A DNA stretch of 64,000 nt from Gordonia araii NBRC 100433 (GTDB lineage: Bacteria > Actinomycetota > Actinomycetes > Mycobacteriales > Mycobacteriaceae): NCBI RefSeq assembly GCF_000241265.1, contig NZ_BAEE01000068.1:62001-126000 (forward strand), read 5' to 3'. Below are positions 28,203-36,293 of the stretch, piece after piece. The notes below the pieces were generated by a model, which worked only from the letters and a program-made list of their open reading frames with translations, did not search any database and was not told the DNA's origin. Numbering within the stretch: the first letter of the stretch is position 1; each line of letters begins with the position of its first letter. The position numbers and the translations under genes were made by a program.

Positions 28203-29450
28203 ATGGCAAAATCGCCGCGCGCGATCTGGCACAAGAGCAAGGGATGGCTCCGCTGGATCATGCTGGTCGGGATCATCGCGGTGCTCGCGATCGAGGGCTA
28301 CCTGGTCCGCGACCAGTTCTCCGCAGCGTGGAGCCGCATCGGCGATATTCATTGGGGCTGGCTGGCCGCGTGTTTCGTGGCGTCGATGGCGAACCTCGAC
28401 AGTTTCGCGCGGGTGCAGCGCGCACTGTTGCGTTCGGCGGGCGTGCTCGTCTCCCAGTGGCGGTCGCTGTCGGTGATCCTCGCCGCGAACTCGCTGAGCC
28501 AGACGATGCCGGGGGGCCAGGTGCTGGCACCGGCCTTCACCTACCGCGAGACCCGTCGCTGGGGGGCCAATCCGGTGGTCGCGTCGTGGCAGGTGGTGAT
28601 GTCGGGCCTGATCGCCGGCGTCGGTCTGGCCACACTGGGCATCGGCGGCGCGGTCATGGCGGGCGCACGCACCAACCCGTACTCGACGATGTTCTCGATT
28701 CTCGGCTTCATCGCTTTCGTCGCCGTGCTGCAGTACCTCTCCGCCCACCCCGCGACGGTGCACGCGTGGGGCCAGCGGATCCTCACCTGGTACAACGAGG
28801 TGCGCAACCGTCCCGAGGACGCCGGCCAGGAGCGGTTGAGCCGGCTGATCGACCAGCTCGGCGCCGTCGCGCTCACCCGGCGCGACGCGGGCGTCGCTTT
28901 CGGTTGGAGCCTCTTCAACTGGATCGCCGATGTCTGCTGCCTGATGTTCGCCTGCTGGGCCATCGGATCGCACCCGTCGATCGCCGGCATCGCCGTGGCC
29001 TACGCGGCGTCGAAGGCGGTGGGCACGGCAATTCCGCTGCTGCCCGGCGGACTCGGCGTCGTCGACGCGGCCATGGTCGCCGCCCTCGTCCCGGCCGGGA
29101 TGACCACGGGTGACGCGGTCGTCGCGGTCATCCTCTACCGGCTCGTCAGCTGGGCGCTCGTCTCGCTGATCGGCTGGGTGGTCGTGCTGGTGATGTACCG
29201 CAGCCGCATCCGCAGCGACGACGACGAGACCGACGACTTCGAGGAGGGACTGCGCACCGCCGCCCCGGCCGGCCCGGACCGCCCGCTCCTCGACTTCACC
29301 GACGACCAGCGCCGGCTGATCCTCGGGCACCCGCTGCCCGACGGGGAGCGCGAACTCGACGCGGACGCCGACAGCGACACCGACGATGGGCCCGACGACG
29401 GGCCCGACGATGGGCCTCCGGTGGAGGACAACGCCTGGAAGCTACCGTAG
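28203..29450 (+). CDS. YbhN/LPG-synthase-TM-like membrane protein (Rv0204c-like)
   Basis: 415 residues: about eight helices of the UPF0104 type. Hallmarks are NSLSQTMPGGQ near residue 100 and LLPGGLGVVDAAM near 285. The last ~90 residues form an acidic cytoplasmic tail with three consecutive DDGP repeats. No catalytic aminoacyl-transferase domain is attached. Divergent from the AI-2E-type gene, as Rv0204c/Rv0205. Possibly involved in lipid movement; function unproven. Confidence 0.82.
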   Translation: MAKSPRAIWHKSKGWLRWIMLVGIIAVLAIEGYLVRDQFSAAWSRIGDIHWGWLAACFVASMANLDSFARVQRALLRSAGVLVSQWRSLSVILAANSLSQTMPGGQVLAPAFTYRETRRWGANPVVASWQVVMSGLIAGVGLATLGIGGAVMAGARTNPYSTMFSILGFIAFVAVLQYLSAHPATVHAWGQRILTWYNEVRNRPEDAGQERLSRLIDQLGAVALTRRDAGVAFGWSLFNWIADVCCLMFACWAIGSHPSIAGIAVAYAASKAVGTAIPLLPGGLGVVDAAMVAALVPAGMTTGDAVVAVILYRLVSWALVSLIGWVVVLVMYRSRIRSDDDETDDFEEGLRTAAPAGPDRPLLDFTDDQRRLILGHPLPDGERELDADADSDTDDGPDDGPDDGPPVEDNAWKLP

Positions 29451-29455
29451 GAACA

Positions 29456-29893
29456 ATGACCTCACAGCTTCGACCACAGCGTCGGCGACTGCACCTGCCG
29501 TTGCTGGCAACAGCGGTGCTCGACGCGGTCATGATTCTCGTCTTCTCCACCGGCGGTCGGGAGAGCCACGAGAAGGCGCTGAGCGCGGTCGGAGTCGTTC
29601 AAACCGCCGCGCCCTTCCTCGTCGGCGCGGCGCTCGGCTGGGTGCTGGCCTACGTCCTGGTGCGCATCGAAACGCCCTCCTGGCTGCGGGCCGAGGAATT
29701 CCGACCCGAGCGCATTCTGCCGTTCGGGATCGTCGTCTGGATCAGCGCGGTCGTCGTCGGCATGCTGCTGCGCGCCCTGTTCCACACCGGTACCGCGCCG
29801 CAGTTCATCGGCGTGGCGACGCTGTCGCTGTGCGTCCTGCTGCTCGGCTGGCGTGCCGTGGCCGACCGCGTCTATCGCATGTTCGCGCGCTAA
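29456..29893 (+). CDS. DUF3054 membrane protein
   Basis: 145 residues, four hydrophobic helices, with the DUF3054 pattern (FSTGGRESHE near residue 30, GALLGW-like segment, TPSWLRAEEF). Starts 5 bp after the YbhN-like stop, so co-transcribed. No function known. Confidence 0.8.
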   Translation: MTSQLRPQRRRLHLPLLATAVLDAVMILVFSTGGRESHEKALSAVGVVQTAAPFLVGAALGWVLAYVLVRIETPSWLRAEEFRPERILPFGIVVWISAVVVGMLLRALFHTGTAPQFIGVATLSLCVLLLGWRAVADRVYRMFAR

Positions 29894-29894
29894 C

Positions 29895-30018
29895 CGCCGA
29901 CCGTGCCCACATTCCCGCCGACCGTGCCCAGTTTCTCGCCGACCGTGCCCACATTCCCGCCGACCGTGCCCACATTCCCGCCGACCGTGCCCAGATTCTC
30001 GCCGAGCGTGCCCGGGAT
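29895..30018. repeat. 21-nt minisatellite, array 1
   Basis: About five and a half copies of a 21-nt unit with core CGCCGACCGTGCCCACATTCC; variable bases are mainly in the last six. Lies between two convergent genes. Same unit as arrays at 31740 and 32641. Confidence 0.92.
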
Positions 30019-30023
30019 TCGAC

Positions 30024-31652
30024 CTACCGGATCTTCAGGTACTTCTGCGCCGCCTGCAACGCTGCCGTCCCCGACCGGCTGCCCTCGGTGTAGATGACGA
30101 TCACCTTCTTGTCGACGATTCCCAAGAACCATCCGGGCCCATCCGGGCCATTGGTGCCGACGAGGGCGCGCAGCCCCTTGGCGTCGGTGAGATCACTCGC
30201 GTCTCCACGTCGGGCGGTACGAGCCATCGCGTCGAGGATAGGACGCACCAACTCGCCCTGCACCGGTCCCAGCTTCCCTTCGTGAACACGGGTCTGCTGC
30301 CCCTTGATGACGAAGGGCGGCACCGACGTCTTCTCACCATTCGTCGCGCGCGCCAGGGCGACTCCGAGCGCACCGACGTTCAGCATCGACGCACGCACCT
30401 CGCCCGGGCGGAAGTCGACCCGCTCGACGCCGATCCCGTTCCGCTGCGGCGACGATGCGCCGGGCACGGTGAAGACGACGCCGAGGCCGAGCCGGTCGAG
30501 TAGCTCGGCGGTATCGACCTCGTTCTTGCTCGCGTAAGCGGTCACCGCGTCGAAGACCGGCGCGAGCGACGATCCCGTCGTGTACTCGCCGTCGATGCTG
30601 ATGCCGCGATCGGTGGCGGCCTTGTTGCGGCCCATGCCGAGGATTCCGCCGGTCTTGCCGTCGAGTGCGAGGATCGTCGTCGGCTGAGCCACCTCGATGG
30701 CGGCGTCGCCCACGGCGCGCTGCACGCGCGGGTCGATCGTCGTGGCGATGTTCGGTCCGGCCGGGCCCTGCTCGCCGTCGAGACGCTGGGGGGCCTCCCC
30801 CGGCTGCGCGACCACGATTTTCCACCCGGCGGTGACGTCGCGGATCGCCTGCCAGTAGTTCGTCAGCCCGTCCTCGAGCGGTGAGCTGAGCTGGCGGTTG
30901 GTCATGACGAGTCGCTCGGACTTGTGCACGGTGACTCCCCGGATCTTGCCGGGATCGGTGGTGAGGACCTTCATGTCCGGATCCCGGAGCGTGACGGCGA
31001 CGACGGGTTCGCCCGGCTGACCGGAGATCTTCTTCAGGATGACGTCGGAGGTGATCTGCGGGGCCATCGGAGCGATGGCTCGCGCGACCGCTTGCACGGT
31101 GCGGCCGAGATCGTTGGTCTGGTCGGGGTTGATGATGACTTCGTTGACGGGTTGCATCACCATGAACGGTTTCCCGCTGCGCGACAGCACGCGCGGCGCG
31201 GGGCGCGCGTCGGTGCGGACCTGCTGAATCCGGCCGCCCGGCCGTAGACCGGAGTAGATGACCGAGGGCTCCCATTGGACTCGCCATCCCGAGGAGAGGT
31301 TGCGCGCCGTGCCCTGCGTCGCGGTGACGAACTGGCGGCCGCCCTCCCAGCGGTAGGTCGTCTTGAGTTCGAAGCCGGCGGTGCCGTCGCTGTAGTCGAC
31401 GGTCCTGACGACTTCGGTCTCGACGCGCATCGCGTGCATGCCGTCCATCGTCGCCGTCAACGCGTCACTCGCTTGACCGGGTGCGGTGGTCAGCGATGCC
31501 GCACGCTGGATGTTCTGCTGCGACACCGCGTTGGCGTAGTCGTGTATCACCGCCGCGGCACCGGCCGGCGACGACGAGCACGACACGAGTGCGACGGCGC
31601 ACGCCGCTGTGGCGGTGACGGCCAAAACAGCTCTCGGTGCCCAGATCCTCAT
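30024..31652 (-). CDS. Penicillin-binding-protein-like lipoprotein, catalytically degenerate
   Basis: 542 residues resembling PBP lipoproteins such as mycobacterial Rv2864c. Lipobox LVSC (Cys25), NTF2-like N-terminal domain (~30-140), dimerisation-like domain, then a transpeptidase-like region from ~300. The SxxK position reads GSSLAP (361-364: Lys replaced by Ala), and the KTG position reads ALVGT (~496-500). Acylation and transpeptidation therefore look impossible as read, suggesting a scaffold or regulatory pseudoenzyme. The TATTTC-poor promoter region holds three GTCACA-type repeats. Confidence 0.82.
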   Translation of the reverse strand: MRIWAPRAVLAVTATAACAVALVSCSSSPAGAAAVIHDYANAVSQQNIQRAASLTTAPGQASDALTATMDGMHAMRVETEVVRTVDYSDGTAGFELKTTYRWEGGRQFVTATQGTARNLSSGWRVQWEPSVIYSGLRPGGRIQQVRTDARPAPRVLSRSGKPFMVMQPVNEVIINPDQTNDLGRTVQAVARAIAPMAPQITSDVILKKISGQPGEPVVAVTLRDPDMKVLTTDPGKIRGVTVHKSERLVMTNRQLSSPLEDGLTNYWQAIRDVTAGWKIVVAQPGEAPQRLDGEQGPAGPNIATTIDPRVQRAVGDAAIEVAQPTTILALDGKTGGILGMGRNKAATDRGISIDGEYTTGSSLAPVFDAVTAYASKNEVDTAELLDRLGLGVVFTVPGASSPQRNGIGVERVDFRPGEVRASMLNVGALGVALARATNGEKTSVPPFVIKGQQTRVHEGKLGPVQGELVRPILDAMARTARRGDASDLTDAKGLRALVGTNGPDGPGWFLGIVDKKVIVIYTEGSRSGTAALQAAQKYLKIR

Positions 31653-31654
31653 AA

Positions 31655-31678
31655 GTCACAATTTTCACATCTGTCACA
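31655..31678. promoter_or_regulatory. Three 9-nt direct repeats, MtrA-like
   Basis: GTCACA (31655), TTCACA (31664) and GTCACA (31673) repeat at a 9-nt period immediately upstream of the PBP-like start at 31652. GTCACA-type direct repeats have been reported for the response regulator MtrA, which controls cell-wall genes; that link is from memory and unproven here. The 3 bp distance to the start codon would place a bound protein over the RNA start region. Confidence 0.45.
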
Positions 31679-31739
31679 CCACTGCGTCGACCTGAGCGCG
31701 CACCGGCTCCGTCACAACACCGTCACGCCGCCATAACAC

Positions 31740-31862
31740 CCGCCGACCGTGCCCACTTTCCCGCCGACCGTGCCCAGTTTCGCGCCGATCGTGCCCACCT
31801 TCCCGCCGATCGTGCCCACTTTCGCGCCGACCGTGCCCACTTTCGCGCCGATTGTGCCCTCG
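31740..31862. repeat. 21-nt minisatellite, array 2
   Basis: Six units, same orientation as array 1, with the last degenerate. Fills the gap between the PBP-like promoter region and the pirin stop. Consensus CGCCGACCGTGCCCACTTTC. Confidence 0.92.
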
Positions 31863-31864
31863 GG

Positions 31865-32623
31865 CTACTCCCCGATGGTCTTCCCCATCACCCAAATGAG
31901 TGCTTCGGACGCCCCTTCGGCGTCACCGACGAGCTCACCGCCGCCCAGGTCCCCACCGCGCGCAGCATCTCCTGCGGCCAACTCCACCTCGTCGAACCGC
32001 AGACGCCCGTCGCTGACGAAGATGTGTGCGAACCGCCCCGCCGGAATCCGCGCTCGTTCGCCGCGCTTGAGCCGCGCGACCCAAAACGTTGCCGACCGAC
32101 TCGCGATCCGGATTGCCGAATCGAGCGCAGGATCCCCCGACGCGATCGGGATGAGCCCACCTCGTTCGAGTTCGGCCGAAACGTCGGCCTGGTCGTAGCC
32201 GGGATCGCGCCCGAACTCGTCGGGCATCACCCACATCTGGACATAGCTGACGTCGACCGTGCCGGCGCCCTCGACGCGCACCCCATCCGTGGCGGACCAC
32301 GTGTCGTTTCGTTCCGAGTGCTCGATCCCGGTTCCGGCGCTCATCCGCTGCGCCAGACCCGGGTACACGATGCCGCTGTGCCCGTGCGAATCCTGATGCA
32401 CGAGGCTGCCGGAACGGACCCATGTAATGATCTCGGTTTCACGGTGCGGGTGAGTATCGAAGCCTTGTCCCGGCCGCAATACCTCGTCGTTGTGGACCAG
32501 TAGAACGCCGTGGTGGGTGTTCTCCGGGTCGTAGTGATCGCCGAAGGAAAAACTGTGCGCCGACGACAACCAGCCCGTCGTCGTGGTGAACCGATCGACG
32601 GCGCGGTGCACCGTGTAGCTCAT
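31865..32623 (-). CDS. Pirin-family bicupin protein
   Basis: 252 residues. Metal site His58, His60 (THPHRE), His102 and Glu104 (EHSERN) matches the pirin/YhaK pattern, followed by a second, non-metal cupin. Some bacterial pirins are quercetin 2,3-dioxygenases or redox sensors. Cytoplasmic; monocistronic between two inverted minisatellite arrays. A Gly/Ala-rich stretch near residues 222-238 is an atypical insertion. Confidence 0.88.
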   Translation of the reverse strand: MSYTVHRAVDRFTTTTGWLSSAHSFSFGDHYDPENTHHGVLLVHNDEVLRPGQGFDTHPHRETEIITWVRSGSLVHQDSHGHSGIVYPGLAQRMSAGTGIEHSERNDTWSATDGVRVEGAGTVDVSYVQMWVMPDEFGRDPGYDQADVSAELERGGLIPIASGDPALDSAIRIASRSATFWVARLKRGERARIPAGRFAHIFVSDGRLRFDEVELAAGDAARGGDLGGGELVGDAEGASEALIWVMGKTIGE

Positions 32624-32640
32624 CCGTCCAGTGTGGCACC

Positions 32641-32721
32641 GCGGGCACGATCGGCGCGAAACTGGGCACGCTCGGCGAGAAACTGGGCACGATCGGCGGA
32701 AAAGTGGGCACGGTCGGCGAC
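32641..32721. repeat. 21-nt minisatellite, array 3 (inverted)
   Basis: Four units of GTGGGCACGGTCGGCG type, the reverse complement of arrays 1 and 2. Lies between the divergent pirin and zmp1 starts, so the zmp1 and pirin promoters must lie within or immediately beside it. Confidence 0.9.
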
Positions 32722-32760
32722 GGGATGAGGGCTCACGGGATTTCGGGCAGGATGGAAGCC

Positions 32761-34731
32761 GTGACTGCGACGACTCCCCATTCCGGCATCGACTTCTCCT
32801 ACACCGACGACGCGGTGCGCGCCCAGGACGACCTTTACGCCCATTTCAACGGCAAATGGCTCGCCACCCACGAGATCCCCGCCGACCGCAGCATCGACGG
32901 TTCGTTCATCGTCCTGCGCGACCGGGCCGAGGAGAACGTCCGCGACCTCATCATCGCCGCATCGGAGTCCGCCGCGGAGTCGGGCACCGACGAATGCAAG
33001 ATCGGCGACCTCTACGCCTCGTTCATGGACACCGACCACATCGAGGCGCTCGGCATCGGACCCATCAGCGACGAGCTGTCGGGGATCGACACCATCTCCA
33101 CGACGGCAGAGTTCGCCCGCCGGGTCGGCCGGCTGCAGCGCCACGGCGTTGCCGGCCTGATCGGCCTCTACGTCGACACCGACGCGAAGGATTCGTCGCG
33201 CTACCTCGTGCACCTCACTCAGTCGGGACTCGGCCTGCCCGACGAGAGCTACTACCGCGAGGAGAAGCACGCGCAGACCCGCGATGCCTACCGGGCTCAC
33301 GTCGAGAGGATGTTCGCCCTCGCCGACCTCCCCGATCCGGCCGGCTCGGCGTCGACCGTCCTCGACCTCGAGACGGCCATCGCCGCCCGCCACTGGGACG
33401 TCGTGGCGCGCCGCGACGCCGAGCGCAGCTACAACCTGCGCACCTACGCCGACCTCGCCTCGGCCGCGGGCGGCTTCGACGTCGACCAGTGGATCGCCGG
33501 ACTCGGCACCACCCACGACCCGGTTTTCGCCGAGACGGTCGTCGGTCAGCCCGACTTCCTCTCGGGCGTGGGCGAACTCGTCGCCGACCGCTCCCTCGAC
33601 GAGTGGAAGACCTGGCTGCGCTGGAAACTCCTCCACTCCGCCGCGCCCTATCTGCCGCAGCGCTTCGTCGACGAGAACTTCGCCTTCTACGGGCGGACGC
33701 TCTCCGGAGCCCCGGAGCTGCGCGAACGCTGGAAGCGCGGCGTCGGGTTCGTCGAAGGGGCAATGGGTTTCGCCGTCGGGCGGCGTTACGTCGACGAGCA
33801 TTTCCCCGCGTCGGCGAAGGCCCGCATGGACGAGCTCATCGCCAATCTCATCGAGGCCTACCGCCGCAACATCTCCGAATTGGAGTGGATGACGCCGACC
33901 ACGCGCGCCAAGGCGCTGGCGAAGCTTGAATCCTTCAACCCGAAGATCGGCTACCCGAAGCACTGGCGCGACTACTCGGCGCTGCTCGTCGACCGCGGCG
34001 ACCTGATCGGCAACGTCGCCCGCGCATCCGCCTTCGAGCACAACCGGGAGTTCGGCAAGATCGGCCAGCCCGTCGACCGCGACGAGTGGTTCATGACGCC
34101 GCAGACGGTCAACGCCTACTACAACCCGGGCATGAACGAGATCGTCTTCCCCGCCGCGATCCTGCAGCCGCCGTTCTTCGACGCCGAGGCCGACGACGCG
34201 GTCAACTACGGCGGCATCGGCGCGGTGATCGGGCACGAGATCGGGCACGGCTTCGACGATCAGGGCGCCAAGTACGACGGGGAGGGCAACCTGGTCGACT
34301 GGTGGACCGACGAGGATCGCACCGAGTTCGCTTCCCGCACGCGCGCCCTCATCGATCAGTACAGCGAATTCACACCGACCGGGCTGGACCCCGAGCACAA
34401 GGTCAACGGGGACTTCACGATCGGTGAGAACATCGGCGACCTCGGCGGTCTTTCGATCGCGCTCGTCGCCTACCGGATCGCCGACGCCGAGCCGCCGGTG
34501 ATCGACGGCATGACCGGGCAGCAGCGGCTGTTCTACAGCTGGGCGCAGATCTGGCGCAGCAAGACGCGGGACGAGGAGGCGATCAAGCGGCTCGCCATCG
34601 ACCCGCACTCGCCGCCGGAGTTCCGCTGCAACGGCGTCATCCGCAACATCGACGCGTTCTACGACGCCTTCGACGTCCAGCCCGGTGACCGGCTCTACCT
34701 CGAGCCGGCTCAACGCGTCCGCATCTGGTAG
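32761..34731 (+). CDS. zmp1: M13 zinc metallopeptidase, Zmp1-like
   Basis: 656 residues of the neprilysin/PepO family. Zinc motif HEIGH near residue 490 with downstream GENIGDLGG supplying the third ligand Glu. NAYYNPGMNE and the ending RVRIW are shared almost word for word with M. tuberculosis Rv0198c. No signal peptide is visible, as in Rv0198c, which is nonetheless found outside the cell. GTG at 32761 chosen (GGATGGA upstream); ATG at 32752 is the alternative. In M. tuberculosis it lies in the same chromosomal neighbourhood. Confidence 0.95.
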   Translation: MTATTPHSGIDFSYTDDAVRAQDDLYAHFNGKWLATHEIPADRSIDGSFIVLRDRAEENVRDLIIAASESAAESGTDECKIGDLYASFMDTDHIEALGIGPISDELSGIDTISTTAEFARRVGRLQRHGVAGLIGLYVDTDAKDSSRYLVHLTQSGLGLPDESYYREEKHAQTRDAYRAHVERMFALADLPDPAGSASTVLDLETAIAARHWDVVARRDAERSYNLRTYADLASAAGGFDVDQWIAGLGTTHDPVFAETVVGQPDFLSGVGELVADRSLDEWKTWLRWKLLHSAAPYLPQRFVDENFAFYGRTLSGAPELRERWKRGVGFVEGAMGFAVGRRYVDEHFPASAKARMDELIANLIEAYRRNISELEWMTPTTRAKALAKLESFNPKIGYPKHWRDYSALLVDRGDLIGNVARASAFEHNREFGKIGQPVDRDEWFMTPQTVNAYYNPGMNEIVFPAAILQPPFFDAEADDAVNYGGIGAVIGHEIGHGFDDQGAKYDGEGNLVDWWTDEDRTEFASRTRALIDQYSEFTPTGLDPEHKVNGDFTIGENIGDLGGLSIALVAYRIADAEPPVIDGMTGQQRLFYSWAQIWRSKTRDEEAIKRLAIDPHSPPEFRCNGVIRNIDAFYDAFDVQPGDRLYLEPAQRVRIW

Positions 34732-34775
34732 CCCGGCGGTCGCCGCACCCGACCCGGCACATCGAGACACACGAA

Positions 34776-34793
34776 ACTAGAACGTGTTCTAGT
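34776..34793. promoter_or_regulatory. KstR-type operator abutting the start codon
   Basis: ACTAGAACGTGTTCTAGT includes TAGAACGTGTTCTA (34778-34791), fitting the KstR consensus. It ends exactly one base before the ATG at 34794, so no SD can fit. Either the mRNA is leaderless or translation starts further in (GTG at 34803). Reverse complement of the operator at 3712. Confidence 0.85.
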
Positions 34794-35660
34794 ATGGCGG
34801 ACGTGGATGTTTCCTACGACGCGACCAAGCGCGAACTGGCGACCGACAAGGGCACGATCCAGTACCACGAGGCCGGCGACCCCGACGCTCCCCCGCTGAT
34901 CTTGCTGCACGGATCCGGCCCCGGGGTGACCGGCTGGCGCAACTATCGCGGAAACCTGGGCTTCTTCGCGCAGACCCATCACACGTTCATCGTCGAGTTC
35001 CCCGGTTTCGGTGTGAGCGATCCGGTCGAGGGCCACCCGGTGCTGACCGCGGGCAGCTCGGTCACGCGATTCATGGACGGCCTGGGCATCGAGTCGGCAC
35101 CGATGATCGGGAACTCGATGGGCGGCGTCGTCGGCATCAACCTGGCGATCAAGAAGCCCGACCGCGTCGAGAAGCTCGTGACCATCGGCGGCGTCGGGCC
35201 CAACGTCTTCAGCCCCTCCCCCAGCGAAGGCCTGCGACTACTGCAGGAGTTCACCGACGCCCCCGACCGCGACAAGCTGATCCGCTGGCTCAACTCGATG
35301 GTCTACGACCGCTCGATCGTCACCGACCAGCTCATCGAGGAGCGGTGGGAGGCGGCTACCAATCCGGACGCCCGCCAGACCGCCGCGATGATGTACGGAT
35401 CGAAGGCCTTCGAGATGCAGCAGCAGTTCATGGCCGCTTCCGACACCCCGCCCTACTGGTCGATGATGCACAAGGTCGCCTGCCCGACGCTGCTGACCTG
35501 GGGCCGCGACGACCGCGTCTCCCCGCCCGACATGGCGATGGTGCCGATGCGCCTCATCCCCGACGCCGAGCTACACGTCTTCCCCCGGTGCGGTCACTGG
35601 GTCATGATCGAGGCGAAGCAGGCCTTCGAGACGACCGCCGCCGCTTTCCTCGCGCGCTGA
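34794..35660 (+). CDS. Alpha/beta hydrolase, HsaD-like (KstR regulon)
   Basis: 288 residues, aligned throughout with the meta-cleavage-product hydrolase HsaD (291 residues) of the cholesterol pathway. Oxyanion HGSGPG, nucleophile Ser108 (GNSMGG), acid Asp in WGRDDRVSP (~239), His268 (CGHWV). It is probably a paralogue with a related C-C hydrolase or esterase role in sterol breakdown, since HsaA-C genes are not nearby. The operator directly upstream supports sterol control. Converges with the methyltransferase gene with no gap. Confidence 0.85.
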   Translation: MADVDVSYDATKRELATDKGTIQYHEAGDPDAPPLILLHGSGPGVTGWRNYRGNLGFFAQTHHTFIVEFPGFGVSDPVEGHPVLTAGSSVTRFMDGLGIESAPMIGNSMGGVVGINLAIKKPDRVEKLVTIGGVGPNVFSPSPSEGLRLLQEFTDAPDRDKLIRWLNSMVYDRSIVTDQLIEERWEAATNPDARQTAAMMYGSKAFEMQQQFMAASDTPPYWSMMHKVACPTLLTWGRDDRVSPPDMAMVPMRLIPDAELHVFPRCGHWVMIEAKQAFETTAAAFLAR

Positions 35661-36263
35661 TCAGGCCTTTCGCAGGATCGAAACGGCGAAGTCCGCGCCG
35701 TCGTGCCAGGGCCGGACATCCCAGGTCGACAACCGCAGATCCAACCGGAGGCCCGCCTCGGCGACAGCGGCGTCGAAATCCGCCAGTGCGAGGTCGCGGT
35801 TGGTGTGGAATCCGACGACGAGAACGCCGTCGTCGGCCAGGTGCGCCGCCAACCGCTGCAACACCAACGCTTCGGTGCCGGGCGCGAGGAAGACCATGAC
35901 GTTGCCCGCGCACACGATCGCGTCGAACGGCTCGGTAATACCGCGGGCCGCCAAGTCGAGCTCGGCGAGGTCACCGACCAGCCACGTCGGCCCCGGATGA
36001 TCCTGTTCGGCCGCGGCGATCAGCGCCGGATCGACGTCGACGCCGACCGCCCGGTGACCGACTTCGTGAAGGTATCCGCCGATCCGGCCCGGTCCGCAGC
36101 CCGCGTCGAGGATGCGTGAGCCGCGCGGAACCATCGCGTCGATCAACCGCGCCTCGCCCACCAGATCGGCCCCTTCGGCGGCCATCGTGCGGAACCGCTC
36201 GATGTACCACTCGCTGTGGCCTGGTTGGGTTTCGGTGATCCAGCGGGGTTGCGGCGTCGGCAT
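35661..36263 (-). CDS. Class I SAM-dependent methyltransferase
   Basis: 200 residues. SAM motif LDAGCGPGRIGG near residue 70, acidic GVDVDP motif II, and DAIVCAGNV post-motif. Cytosolic. Stop codons of this and the HsaD-like gene are adjacent. Substrate unknown. Confidence 0.85.
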   Translation of the reverse strand: MPTPQPRWITETQPGHSEWYIERFRTMAAEGADLVGEARLIDAMVPRGSRILDAGCGPGRIGGYLHEVGHRAVGVDVDPALIAAAEQDHPGPTWLVGDLAELDLAARGITEPFDAIVCAGNVMVFLAPGTEALVLQRLAAHLADDGVLVVGFHTNRDLALADFDAAVAEAGLRLDLRLSTWDVRPWHDGADFAVSILRKA

Positions 36264-36293
36264 GAGACCAGCCTAGGCCTCGGCCCGAGCGCT

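Noticed and set aside
29890-30132. Peptide of GTVGGNVG repeats
   Set aside because: Reading frame created by the 21-nt minisatellite.
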